From Isoetes taiwanensis (taxonomy: Eukaryota; Streptophyta; Lycopodiopsida; Isoetales; Isoetaceae): a DNA stretch of 64,000 nucleotides. The notes beneath the pieces were generated by a model that saw nothing but the letters and a program-made list of their open reading frames with translations, searched no databases and was not told the DNA's origin. The first letter of the stretch is position 1. Each line of letters begins with the position of its first letter. A program made the position numbers and the translations under genes. This document shows positions 22,925-33,789 of the stretch, piece by piece. The DNA lies in NCBI GenBank assembly GCA_021234155.1, contig JAJEKV010000584.1, positions 1 through 64,000 of the forward strand, given 5' to 3'.

Positions 22925-23118
22925 CCCGTGGTACTCTGGTCCTGTGTCAGTAGGAGTAGTAATGATTAACGGTCTTGCCTGTCCGGATAAACCACCGGGA
23001 TGGGGTCATGGATGCCCAAGGGGGTGGCCATCGCGGGCGCATGGATGGGCGGATGGCTATATAGAGGGCGATGGGATGTCCGGAAAAACCATCGGAAAAA
23101 TGTCCGGAAAAACCGTAT
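22925..23118. repeat. Satellite-like boxes on the far side of the MULE gene
   Basis: TGTCCGGATAAACCACC near 22980 and a pair, TGTCCGGAAAAACCA and TGTCCGGAAAAACCG, 24 bp apart near 23075-23115, repeat the box and spacing of the satellite (TGTCCAGATAAACCA, 23-24 bp apart), in the same orientation. They lie between the MULE N-terminus and the break in the nodulin-like gene. This suggests the boxes are part of the transposon rather than of its target. Confidence 0.65.
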
Positions 23119-23657
23119 CCCGTTGTAGATATACGGGCGCCCAGATCCCGACCGCAAGGCCGTTGGTGCTGTCCAGAAGGCTTAGTATGGTGCCCTGATT
23201 GCTCGCAAAATCGTGCGCAGAGGGCACTAGCACTGCAGTAATTGTGAAGGCTGCAGATGCACCCACAAGGCATATGCAGCATGAGAACACCCACCGGCGG
23301 AACCGCTAACCGTGGAACAGCCATGTTATCGAGAATGAGAACAGATTCAGACATGAGCTGAGGAAAAGCACTGCCCGAGGTCCCAAGAGATTGTAGATCA
23401 CACCCACTATAATTCCCACTGAGGTCCCCGTTTCTCTGAAGAATCCTATTGTGTTTATAGATTCATGGTTATACCCCAGCTTCTCCCTGATGCTCTGCGA
23501 GAAGAGACTGAAGGTATTGAGCGAGCCGCATGATGCCACCATTATATAGAAGCTCGCCAGAGTGACCATCCATCTTGTAAGCACCATGCTGAATTCCTCT
23601 TCCTCTCCTCTCAAAGACCCTCTTTTTTATCTGATATCTATATCGCCATTCTCTCAT
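23090..23657 (-). pseudogene. Nodulin-like / MFS transporter gene, 5' fragment
   Basis: The open frame at 23306-23614 (102 codons) contains RWMVTLASFYIMVASCGSL, FSQSIREKLGYNHESINTIG, FFRETGTSVGIIVGVIYNLL and a hydrophobic stretch, the first two to three membrane helices of the plant nodulin-like membrane family (NFD4-type, MFS fold). After a frame change near 23300 it continues as CICLVGASAAFTITAVLV, HDFASNQGTILSLLDSTNGLA and VGIWAPVYLQ, which aligns with the next helices. Similarity ends abruptly near 23115 at the satellite-like boxes, so the gene is truncated there. Substrate unknown. Pieces of the same exon recur at 25740-25880 and 37740-37870. Confidence 0.75.
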
Positions 23658-24381
23658 GGCTAATCGGTCTCAGTGGTGGACGTTGAAAACCTATCTCATC
23701 TGATAAGCTCATAGCCATTAACTAGCCAAAGAAAAGCAGTCAGATATCAAAGCCTGGTCAAATAAATACAACATTTTAACAGCACTATCGCCAACCCACT
23801 GGACGGTTTGTCGCTTCCCACCTTATTGTATCCCTATTGTCGAGTAAATGTATCAGAGAGGTAATGTCTCTTTTTTTTTCATATTCAGGGTATTTTTAGG
23901 TTCAGTCGGATATGACGGGCATAGACAATAAAGTAACACATAGGACTGTAGTCACCCTTGCTCACGTGGTTTCGGAAATTCTTACATGGTGGATTTCAAA
24001 ATTCAATGCAGCTGGTAGAATGGGTTAGGTTCAGCAAGAAACTCGCCGACTATGCTCCAAAAATTTCCCAAACCAAGATTTCACCCTATTAAATGTTCGG
24101 TATCTTTATACATTTGTAAGAGAATGACTTAGGTAAAAAAGTTATGTCATGCATAGTACAAACATGTAGTCATTGTTACTGTTCCGGCGCGGGCAAATTA
24201 AAGGATGCCTTTAAGGATGACATGCAAATTAAATGCTAGATGTTCCAAGACCTATCTAGAATACTGCTCTACCACTTGAATTTGAGCATGTGGCGGCAAC
24301 CCTTTCTATCTTCTTTTCTAACCTATCGTGTGGATTTCAAAATTCATATCATAGTTTAGAAAGTGATTAAAATTTTCTGGC

Positions 24382-25619
24382 TTTTTTTTTTGAAGAACGT
24401 GTTTTACTTCATATTATACACTCAAAATATTATAAAGTACTTCCAGAAGTAAGAAATGTCCCTAAAGCATCAATCACTTTTAGATGATCACTCCATATTG
24501 GAATTTTAATACGATCAGGCCAATTGGAGATCTGAAAGCAATTATACAACTTCTTACGAATTTCTTGAAGCACCACCTGAGAAGAAATACGCTTATCATA
24601 AAAGACCTTTCTTCGCCTTCACTTCCATACACTCCATATTAGCCAAGACTTTGCCATGTGAAATGCAATCCTTTTAGAAGCAGTCCACTGATTTGGATAA
24701 ATACCCAAAAGAAAGTGCTGACTATCCAAAGATACTCCAAAAAGAGAATGCAGCCAGGACCTAAGACTACTCAGCTCTGCACACAAATATAAACAGTGCT
24801 CCAATGTTTCAATGCACCGCTCACACATTGGGCAAAGTGGGCTTACTCCCGGCTTAAAGCGATGAACCATCTCATTAACTCTCAAAGAGCAATATATCAC
24901 CTGCCAAAGTAAAACATTTACCTTTGGAGGATTATATTTAGACCAAACAAGGTTCCAGATGGATTGCCATTGAGAAGGCAAAGTCTGTAAGTGCCATTTT
25001 CGAGAAGGTGATAAAGTACTTAAGGAGGTAAGCAATCTGTAGCATGAACTTACTAGCTTCTTGCCTTCTTTAATATCTTGAACAAAGTTCCAGCATCTCT
25101 TGTTACCCACCTTCTTAATTAGAGGAAGAGCACTTGCTACATAAGCCCATATACTAATATCTTTATCCAACAACCTATATGTCTCCTGAAACCATTGCCA
25201 AGGAGCAATGTCAATACCAAAATACCATTGTTCAATAGAAATAATACCTGCTCTCCTCCACCTCGCTTGGGAATGCGCATGCATAAATTCTACAACTGGG
25301 TGTAGTTGTCCATGAGTATAGAAAGGCAACCACAGAAAGGGGGAAGATGCCTGGAGACAAGCTTCCCAATCAAATGTAATCACCTGCTGGACTACCTTCC
25401 AAGCTCGAAGCAAGCCTTTCAGTACTGGAGAGGCATGTGAATAAGCTTTCAATGGATATAACAATGCCCAAGGGAGCTCAATTCTCACACCTCACTTATG
25501 AAAAACCATACACTTCTTTACTCATTGTTTAAGTAACTTCATACCTGGTGGTGCACAATCATCTTTCAACAAACTGAACAATAGCTTAGAAGCTAAGACC
25601 TTACCCTGTAAAGAAAGAT
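24382..25619 (-). mobile_element. LINE-C: 5'-truncated L1-like element, minus strand
   Basis: The 3' end is a T-run (24382-24391) followed by GAAGAACG, the complement of the family end seen in LINE-A and LINE-B. The empty site is preserved in tract N2 near 37605, where ATTTTCTGGCGTTTTTGCC continues into AACACAAAAACAAAAAG without a LINE. Comparison places the insertion between about 24381 and 25620, with a few bases lost and no clear target duplication. Confidence 0.87.
24619..25600 (-). pseudogene. LINE-C ORF2 C-terminal region, long open frame
   Basis: 289 uninterrupted codons (24619-25488) cover the region after the reverse transcriptase: ELPWALLYPLKAYSHAS, then YNPPKVNVLLWQVIYCSLRV, VNEMVHRFKPGVSPLCPMC, ETLEHCLYLCAELSSL and SWLIWSVWK. 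The CPMC/EHC/C arrangement is the zf-RVT cluster. Upstream, before one stop, come LSLQGKVLASKLLFSLL and KDDCAPPGMKLLK. The polymerase domain is missing by 5' truncation. It is the best-preserved member of the family in this window and served as the ruler for the LINE-B join. Confidence 0.85.
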
Positions 25620-26045
25620 CCAACACAAAAACAAAAAGAACTACAAACAAAAAGAACGGTGTTCTTGTCAACACAAAAAGAAGGACGACAGTGATGGAAA
25701 GAAGCCATTGAGGGATTAGGGAGCATGAAGATCCCAACTGCGCTAACTTAATTGGGAATGCCACAGTAATTGTGAATGCAGCAGATGCAGCAGTAATTGT
25801 GAATGTCGTAATTGGGAGGAGCAACTAATCTACTGGTCAGGAATGAGTTCAGGAGGAGCAATGCCCGAGAAGGAATGAGTTCAAGAGGAGGAATGTGTTG
25901 CACCTCTCGTCGAATAAATACAACACCTTTAACAGCATTAACACCTCCCAATAAGCATGTGAATGTAGTGCTGCCGACGCTTCCAAGTTGGAAGTTCCAA
26001 TAGCTACCTATCCAACCTCCCCAGTCCATATGTTCCATTACAATA

Positions 26046-26480
26046 TCTCTAAATTAAGTCAATGGTCGCTATAGACGATCTTCCGCTTCCCAATGGATCT
26101 GGCCTTAGAATATTGACATTAGAATATTAGAATATAAAGGGCATAGTATAAACATATCGTCATTGTTACTTTCTGTCGGGGCATAGTATGAATATGTCAT
26201 TGTTACTGTTCCGCCGGGGGCAAAGGCGCATTGCTGATGTGGGACCGATTTAGGTGTTTTACGCATTGGTAAAAATTGACCGCATTTGTTTTGCCTCCTC
26301 CCTCCCCCCAATCCCCAACAAAAAAAGGGGAAATATCTAGACTTAGAATGAACACTCTTCATTGTTACTGTTTCAATTTCGGGTAGTACAATGGCACTTC
26401 ACTTTTTATTTAATACTCATTTTAATGGCATACATGTAAATTTAAGGCTTGGTTTTTGACCTTGATGTCTTACGTAACAC
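26046..26480. other. Spacer with a short duplicated block, before LINE-D
   Basis: Two copies of GGCATAGTAT.AA..AT and TCATTGTTACT lie at about 26148-26215. The block is related to sequence near 24160 and 37355, so it belongs to the duplicated nodulin flank. No gene seen. Confidence 0.5.
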
Positions 26481-26542
26481 AGATGGACCACATTTTTTAA
26501 ATACCATGAACCAAATCGACAACGCTCCATTTCTCCCATGTT

Positions 26543-27983
26543 TTGTCAAATATATGCCAGACCTTGCTATCTTACCTAATGCAACTGGCTATAGTAAAGC
26601 AACAGTTTGCAGGCATTGAGACCCAAGTGCAACAATTGCTTGACAGTATTCGCTTCTTGCAGTTTGAAAGGGAGCAGGATAGCCAGACTCTTGCTGTCCT
26701 CCAGGCACAAATAGACACCATGTCTACCAGAGATGAAGTTATAATGAAGGACAAGGAGAGAATTGAGCAGGAGATAGTCAATGATATCTCCCATCTTCGA
26801 TCAGACATTGCAGAGGTCATTGCCACTCGGGGGCATTTCAGATAGCAACTAACGAAAGTCAGTTGCTATAGCAGGCCCTTCAGAACAGGATCAGCACAAT
26901 GGAGATCACCTTCACATCGACAGATGATGTAATTGCCTCTAGGATACAGAAGTTGGAACAGCGTTCCCTTGTTCAAGAGCAAGAGGCACACGAGCTACGA
27001 GAAGCTACAATCCAACAGGGGAAAGGACTCCATGCCAATGCACACGAGGCCTTGCAAAATTGTGTATCCGAGTTGGAGCGGCAGGAACAATTCCAGCAGG
27101 AGCTGAGCTCTCGGCTTCAGAAGGCGGAGGCAATCTCAGGCACCTCAGCTGCCACCCATGTTCAAGCACCCATGCGAAGTCAGTCTAGGCAGGCACCACG
27201 ACGCCCTACTTCACCATTCCTTCCATGCCAACAGGACCCTCCTGTTCATGGACATCGGACAGCGCCTTCAACTCACAGACAACAGCCGGTATACATGCTG
27301 TCCCAGCAAACGTTGATCCACGTGAGCTTAGTGAACGCAGGCGGAGAGGTCATAATTTGGTGATCCGTGGCTGCGCCGGAAGAAGAGGGAGAGAATCTCA
27401 TTCACCAGCTCCGTGATGCGGATCATCAATCGTATGACATTGCACGGGCTGTACACATTACTCGAGCCGGTAGTCATGGTGCTTTCGGCGTTCGCCTACA
27501 AGTATTATCATATTCACGATTAGCAGGATATGCAAGTATGGGATGCCATCTTGCGCCGGGGCAAGCAATTGAAGGAACATCCTTGTATGTGGACCCGAGA
27601 CCTCACCCCACATGCAACAAGAGTCTGGGCGTGAGCTCACCAAGGTTCGAGGCATCCCATTGTCAAGGAGGAGCTGCGGGGGACTAGTTGAGGCAAGATG
27701 CACATTTTTTCAGCTCACCCGAATGTTGCTGCAGAGACCCTCCGGGGCTATTCATTTTGCAGCCCCCACCTCCTCTGATCATGCTCCTCCACCGTCTGCT
27801 CCAGCCCCATGCCCTGCTGCCACTGCCACTACTCCTCAGTCATATGCCACCCCAACTCCTACTGCTTCTCACTCTGCCCCAACCCCTACTGCTTCTCACT
27901 CTGTCCACATGACTCAGTCTGCTATCGCTTCCCACTCTTCCCCCACAACTCAATCTGCGCATGCCTCTGCTGCTAACAAATAG
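26543..27983 (+). pseudogene. LINE-D ORF1: coiled-coil RNA-binding-type protein, broken
   Basis: ORF1 proteins coat LINE RNA and act as chaperones. The first 100 codons plus the next frame (26899-27363) are a long heptad-rich coiled coil rich in Gln, Glu and Leu (for example IETQVQQLLDSIRFLQFERE, then IQKLEQRSLVQEQEAHELRE). A short basic stretch, LSERRRRGHNLVIRGCA, then PEEEGENLIHQL, resembles the start of the RRM-type module of animal and plant L1 ORF1. The last third is Pro/Thr/Ser-rich with a repeated PTPTASHSAPTPTASHS segment. One in-frame stop near 26870 and frame changes near 26845, 27360 and 27610 break it. No zinc knuckle is visible. Confidence 0.7.
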
Positions 27984-27986
27984 GGA

Positions 27987-30900
27987 ATGTGCCTTCAGGT
28001 GGTCTCCTGGAATTGTCGAGGTTTCCCATGGCAGAAGGGGGATAGTCTCAACTCTGTTGCTGCAGGTATGGATCTCATCTTCCTCATGGAGACATGGGAG
28101 CACGCAGGACACAGGCTACCTGATCTTTTAGGCTATCAACAGCTGCACAGGCAAGAGGGGACATGGAGGGGTTGTCTGTTATTACCGGGAGTCTTTGGCA
28201 CAGTCGGTCTTCCTGCACAAGATTGACAGACACAACCGATACTTGTGGGTGCGGGTGCAGAATTGTAGTGGCAACCCTCTCTTCTTGGCTGCTTGCTACT
28301 TTCCACATGCAGAAAGCAACTTTAACCATGCCCACTCAGATGTGGACATGCTAGCTCCATATGTCGATCTATATGATGACATACAACAACATAGACAGTT
28401 GGGTAGTGTGGTACTCCTTGGGGACTTCAATGCACCGGACGGGGAGTAGAGCAGCCCATGAGACTTGATCCTTTGGCTCGGGATGTGTTACAAGCTGCGC
28501 CCTTGGAGGGCTTGGCCACGAACATCGGATGATAGTCATGTCACGCGGCGCTTTGGCGGCGATTGCTTCTACTATGTGGTGTCTTTGACTTGGTAATTTG
28601 TAATGGCACGGCAGAGTGGCCTTCATCCCCGTAAAGTGCACATGAGACAAGAGAATCGGGGTGGAGGATCTAGTGTGGTGGACTATCTATTAGTCATTTG
28701 GCGGGATGTACATTTGATCAACCACTTTCGGGTAGGCCTGCAGGCGGTAGGGATGAGGGAGCAGGCACTTCGGATCACCTTCCACTCTACTGCGGTTGGC
28801 TTGGCGGTGCTAGAACCCCTTCTGGCAGCTCCTTGTATACCTCGCTTGCGATTGGATTATGGCGAGGCAAAGGATTATCTGATATGCTCATAGATGACCT
28901 TTCGAGAATTTTTGCGTGCCCCACGCTAGAGCAAAGCGACAAATGGGTCGGTGATTGAGCTCCTTGGTACTGTTCAAGAAAAGATGTTTTGGGATAGCAT
29001 GCCCGAGAGGTATCAGGGGATCGCAACATTCCCCGTAATCGGTGGATTGATCTTTGAGTGTAAGGAATACGGATCCGGCTCCCGTGATCACGATCCCGCA
29101 ATGCGCCCACATGCCACCACACAAGATCGCGGCTTTCTTGAAGGCAAAGAAATCTCGGTACATTGCACGTCATCAAAGGGAAATGTTTTCCATGTTGAAA
29201 AGCCATCCTAGAATCTTTTGGCGCAAGGTTCTTGAAAGCCAGACCCAGCCCTACGGGGAACATCACTAATGAGCAAAGGGGAACAATACCTACAACAACT
29301 CTATGATCCTCAAGGGACACGAACACTCATACCCCCACGTAATGGTCCGACATTAGAAATCACAGAGGATGATGTTACCCGTGGTCTGCGGCGTTTGGCC
29401 AATGGGAAAGCAAGCGGACCTAGATGGTATGCGGCGAGTTGCTCAAGTGGGGGGGAGCCTATGGTACCAGTCCCTAATCGCTATGTTCAACAAAAGCGCC
29501 AGGAAGGATTCCCCAGTGGACCACCAGCGAGTTGTCCCCATTTACAAGGCGGGGGAGATCCACATAGTCCAACCAATTTCCGAACAATCATGGTCAGTTC
29601 GGTGTTTGCCAAACCGCTAAATGGCATTATTGAGCAACAGTTGACCGGTGGGCGGAAGCAGCAGTGTCGCGAGCTCTCACACAAGCGTGGTTCAGACCGG
29701 CATTCAACCATTGATCATATCTTCACATTGAGGACTTTGGTTGAGGATAGCAGAAACCGTCGGCGGGACATGTATTGTTGCTTTGTTGACTTTGCAAAGG
29801 CTTTTGACACTGTGCCTCGGGAAAAGTTATGGGAAAGATTGCGGCAACTAGAGGTTCCTCTGGATATGCAAAATGCAATTATCTGGGTTGTGCGAGAGTT
29901 ATACAGGCCGATGACGGATGGCCGGGACAACCATTCGCTAGCGATATTGGGGTCCGCCGGATGTCCTCTTTCCCCAACATTGTTTGGTGCGTACATTGAC
30001 CAGTTGGAACACTGGCTCATGGACAATGGGGGTGGCGGGACCCAACTTTTGCATCAGGTCATCAGAAAACTCATCTATGCAGACGATGTTGACCTCTTAA
30101 CTCACACTCCAGAGGATATGTAGTCTCACTTAGATGCTCTGGATACATTCTGCCAGGCCACAGACATGAACGTCAATCTGGCCAAGACCAAGATGGTCCT
30201 AATCTCATCCTCGCGCCATCCAAGGCACCCTTCATTCACTTATCGAGGGCAACAAGTGGAGGTGACACCCACCTACAAGTATCTGGGAGTGGAGTTTCCT
30301 TCTACACTATGTTGGGACACTTCCATAAGATTGCGTGTAGCAGCAGGCTGGAAAGCACTCTATGCAATGCAGAACAATAACCACAGAGCAGAACTATATG
30401 ATTGGGGGCATCAGGCACATCTGTTCAGGGTATTGGTAGAGGTTGTTCTTTTGTACGGAGTTGAAGTCTGGGGCCCAGTGTGTCCCTTGCTACTTGGAGC
30501 GACTTAGAATAGGTGCAGAAGGCCTTCTTAACACGGGCACTCGGAGTGAAATCCACGGTCCCATATCAAATTTTGTTGCGGAGAGACGGGTTTCCACGCC
30601 ACTTGACAATGGCCCTTGATAGACACATCGTCTATTTCCAGAAGGTGGTAAATATGGATGATGATCGTCTACCGCACTTGGCTTATGCAGTGGCAATGGG
30701 ACCACAACGACTCAAGAATTGTTGGAAGGATAAAAGAGTGCAGTGGCTAACTAGATGGAATGTCCAGGAGCACATGTGCATCCAGGTAGAAATAGAGGCA
30801 GATCGTGACAGCCTGAGATGTTACTTTGATGCTTGTTTCTCCAGCAAGCTTTGGGATTCTAGGACTCTGGAGCAAGTCAAAACAACACATTACAAGCAGC

Positions 30901-31266
30901 ACATAAATCCCACATTAGAAGCGAGGCCTGGCGCTACCTACGTTCACATCGCCCATGAAAAGCGGGCATATCGCCTCCATTCACATACGGTGCCCACCAT
31001 CTCGGATTGACACAGTCGATGGATTGGGGAGCCGCGTTAGGATAGGGTTTGTCGTCTTTGCCGGGCACAGAGCTGTTGAGGATGAGTGTCACACTTTCCA
31101 GAGCTGCCCAGCATATGATCAGATTCGGACACGCTATGCTCAGTTGATTAGACCTGATGAGCCGCTACACATGATATTGGGCACGACTTCGGTGCGCTCA
31201 CTCGGATCATACATTCAGGAAGTACTGGACTTGAGGGCTCAGATATGCCCCCAGTCAACCATTTAA
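27987..31266 (+). pseudogene. LINE-D ORF2: AP endonuclease and reverse transcriptase, broken
   Basis: The endonuclease part shows LQVVSWNCRGF (28000), FLMETWE (28080), VVLLGDFNAPDG (about 28410-28445), GGGSSVVDYLL and SDHLPL (about 28775), the expected catalytic motifs. The reverse transcriptase part shows VDFAKAFDTVPREKLW (about 29787), GCPLSPTLFGAYIDQLEHWL (about 29955-30015), LIYADDVDLL with the catalytic DD (about 30070-30100), MNVNLAKTKMVLISSSRHP and EVTPTYKYLGVEF. The C-terminus has CRLC..., EDECHTFQSCPAYDQIR, a Cys/His cluster. In LINE-D the usual RQG of the polymerase is altered (GSAGCPL), whereas LINE-E keeps GVRQGCPL. At least six frameshifts or stops; about 1090 codons overall. I do not assign it to a clade with confidence. 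Confidence 0.87.
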
Positions 31267-31299
31267 TTGATGTCAGCTGTCTTATTGCTGCCACGGTTT

Positions 31300-31440
31300 T
31301 TCCCTCGAAAACCCTTCGGGGCGGGGGTTTTTTAATCCGGGCAGTAATGTGACTGCTGCGCTTTTTGTATTGGGTCCCATAGGCCGATTGGTCTCCGTGG
31401 ATGATAAAAACAATTCTATTCTATTCTATTCTATTCTATT
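31300..31440 (+). repeat. LINE-D 3' UTR end with hairpin and (TTCTA)n tail
   Basis: GAAAACCCTTCGGGGCGGGG followed by GTTTTTT can fold into a stem with CCC/GGG and AAAA/TTTT pairs. The terminal block CCGATTGGTCTCCGTGGATG is followed by ATAAAAACAA and five to six TTCTA units. The same end is present at 50391-50530 and, more diverged, at 57220-57380, which suggests recognition by the element's reverse transcriptase. Confidence 0.75.
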
Positions 31441-31509
31441 TCCACCAAGGTCCAAGATGGACCACATTTTTTAAAACCTTGAACTATTTTCCACGTATGA
31501 GATAAAATA

Positions 31510-31710
31510 TCTTGGAACTAATATGTAGCATAATAACAGGGGGTTTTTTTTTGTCTTTTTGTACGCCTTTCACAAAGGTTTTCCTAAGATTTCATGGCGT
31601 ATTCGAATGGATGTACTAATGCGTACATCTAGAGTGCACCATTTCTTAGTCGTTGATTTAGCTTTTTTTTTTCAATGGTCCAACATCCAAGGGCTCACAA
31701 CAAAAGCCCC
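31510..31710. repeat. Dispersed repeat, inverted partner of 2567-2716
   Basis: Begins ATGTAGCATAATAACAGGGGG and continues through GGATGTACTAATGCGTACATC to a T-run and AATGGTC, the reverse complement of the earlier copy. GGGCTCACAACAAAAGCCCC just beyond resembles the unit of the 2383-2570 tandem repeat, so the tandem part belongs to the element. Confidence 0.6.
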
Positions 31711-31796
31711 CTTTTTATTTTAGGGGCTGAACATACAAGCCTCGTGGATAGTATTTCAGGGCATTATTGCAAAAAATTAATGTTATTGTGATTAGA

Positions 31797-31850
31797 GTGG
31801 AAACAGATTTGGAGTGGAAGCAGATTTGGAGTGGAAACAGATTTGTAGGG
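31797..31850. repeat. Short three-copy tandem repeat (GTGGAA.CAGATTTGGA)
   Basis: Three units of 18-19 bp in immediate succession, not coding. Confidence 0.8.
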
Positions 31851-31889
31851 CTAGGGTATGAAACACTGGCCGCATATGCACAATATGGA

Positions 31890-32400
31890 GCTCTACTGCC
31901 AATATGGCATTTTATCTATGGCCAAGACTAGCCGAATACACAAAAATGGTAAAGCGACTTGGTGCTCAAATACATGTCATGGTTTTTGTATGGCCAAATC
32001 CGGCTAACAAAACCCGGATCCCGGATCCAACATATTCAGGTAGCATGTAAAGAGCTCTACTGCCAATATGGCATTTTATCTATGGCCAAGACTAGCCGAA
32101 TACACAAAAATGGTAAAGCGACTTGGTGCTCAAATACATGTCATGGTTTTTGTATGGCCAAATCCGGGTGACAAAACCCGGATCCCGGATCCAACATATT
32201 CAGGTGTAGCATGTAAAGAGCTCTAATCGCCAATATGGCATTTTATCTATGGCCAAGACTAGCCGAATACACAAAATGGTAAAGTTTAATTTGGTGCTCA
32301 AATACATGTCATGGTTTTTGTATGGCCAAATCCGGCCGACAAAAACCCGGATCCAAAGATATTCGGGGATGTAGCATGTAAAGGGTTTTTGGTAAAATCG
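31890..32400. repeat. Three-copy tandem repeat, ~165 bp unit
   Basis: Each unit runs GCCAATATGGCATTTTATC, TATGGCCAAGACTAGCCGAA, TGGTGCTCAAATACATGTCA, then CCCGGATCC and ATATTCAGG, ending in TAGCATGTAAAGAGCTCTA. The third copy carries small indels. Unrelated to the 158-bp satellite. No gene function seen. Confidence 0.88.
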
Positions 32401-33789
32401 GGATGAGGAGTTTTGGATCCAAAGATATTCGGATGCAAAAAGCGGTGTTGAATCGGGTTAGATTCGATATTCAATACTAGATTTAAGCTTGTATGCCATG
32501 AATGCTCAAGAAACAAAAAGGCTTACCGTTCATCTGTATGCATAAATCCTTTGGCTCTTGGTGATTCACTACTTTTATATCCAATATTTTCAGGTTTTAT
32601 GGCAGGAATAGTTAATGTACATCTGTTGTCAAAATATCATGGACAGTATTTGTGAAAACAATGGATTGAAAGCAATGGTTGTCCTGTCATGCTGTTGCTT
32701 TGCTAGCCATAAGGCTTTTGGCAGTGGGCAGTGACTAATAAATCTCCTTTGTTTATTGTTGGGTTATTTCGAGGGTGGGGCAAGAAGAGCCGTGATCACA
32801 AAGCGTGGCTGTGAGTTTGAGTCTGAGGCAGTAATATTATATCTGTAAGTCTAAGTTTGAGGCAGTAGCTATTTACAAATCTGGTTGCCATTTTAAGCTT
32901 GTTGCTGTCGATTTTGGTTGAAGTTGAATTAATGTGGCAATCTTATATGGTAAGGACTTATTGAAATCTTGATTCAAGATTGTGGTTGTTTTATTCGAAA
33001 TCCATATTCTAACAATTGCAGGTGGTTTCTTCTTCTAGCACCGTACTATTTCTCATGCACATAAAATGTCAGCCCACAGCCAATGTTGACAGGAAGCTTG
33101 TAGCAAATGTTGTAAAATGGAATAACTTATGTTGCATATCAGGCCACAATGAGTAAATGTTGCTGGTTGTTATTATCAGAAGTACATGTGAGAGGCTCTC
33201 TCTTCTTATTTTTGGAAGTAACCACATGATGTTATTCTGTAGCTTATATGATGGATTACAGCTCGTTCTATCAAATATCAAAATATCATGGATAGTATTT
33301 GTCATTGCAGATGGTCTCTTCTTCTAGCAGCTTGCCATTGCTCATGCACATAAACATCGGCCCACAGCCAATGTTGACAGGAATTCCTTCTGCAGCCAAT
33401 GTTGACAATGTTGTCAGGAATTCCTTCTGCCAAAGCCTTTAGTTGTCTCGTGCAGAGAATGATATACATAATCATGTAAATGTGGTAAACTAATATTACC
33501 ATAGATGTATAGAAATTGAGGCATATCCTGCTGCAACTTTTTCCTTGTAGAAGTAGGCTTTGTATTTGTGCTTCTAGTTCATCCGAGAATTTACTTTTGC
33601 TCAGACACCTTGGATAGCCTTATGAATATGAGTGGTATGTTGTGGTAACTGGCATATAATGATACATAATCATGTAAATGTGGATAAAGGAACATTGCCA
33701 TAGATGTATGGAAAGAACATCATACTAGTTTTGCATGTTTCACATGTTTTTACGTATGTTTGCTTTTTTTAGGGCCCGAAGGGCCCAAA
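32401..33789. other. Unassigned stretch with weak internal duplications
   Basis: CAGCCAATGTTGACAGGAA occurs after a CTCATGCACATAAA block at about 33053-33090 and again at 33340-33385, with a further CAGCCAATGTTGACA at about 33392. AATCATGTAAATGTGG with CCATAGATGTAT is repeated at 33470-33510 and 33668-33710. No coding region recognised. Confidence 0.5.

Larger units (their letters stand above)
23685..26045. repeat. Duplicated tract N1, flank of the nodulin-like gene
   Basis: 23685-24380 plus 25620-26045 match 36877-38030 in the same order and orientation, with high identity by eye. Shared blocks include CTATCTCATCTGATAAGCT, CCCACTGGACGGTTTGTCG and TTCCAAGTTGGAAGTTCCAA. The part at 25740-25880 also resembles the nodulin-like exon at 23215-23390 (GCAGTAATTGTGAA, then GCACTGCCCGAGGTCCCAAG-type sequence), so both tracts derive from that gene. 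N1 holds LINE-C where N2 is uninterrupted. Confidence 0.8.
26502..31454 (+). mobile_element. LINE-D: near full-length two-ORF LINE with pentanucleotide tail
   Basis: It is bounded by perfect 21-bp direct repeats (26481-26501 and 31455-31475, both beginning AGATGGACCACATTTTTT), a typical LINE target duplication. Order is short leader, ORF1 (26543-27983), ORF2 with endonuclease and reverse transcriptase (27987-31266), 3' UTR and a (TTCTA)n tail at about 31411-31440. The tail is not poly(A), unlike LINE-A, B and C, so this is a different lineage. LINE-E (50391-51191 plus 62805-64000) is a sister copy; a third 3' end lies at 57220-57380. Frameshifts in both ORFs make it inactive. Confidence 0.9.

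Noticed and set aside
11597-23110. Outer terminal inverted repeats for a MULE spanning the whole satellite complex
   Set aside because: GGTTTTTCTCCGAC near 11597 only loosely matches the complement near 23100 and no target duplication was found, so no boundary was called.
22947-23354. Minus-strand frame of 135 codons as a separate gene
   Set aside because: It overlaps the nodulin-like fragment in a different frame; the family motifs lie in the other frames.
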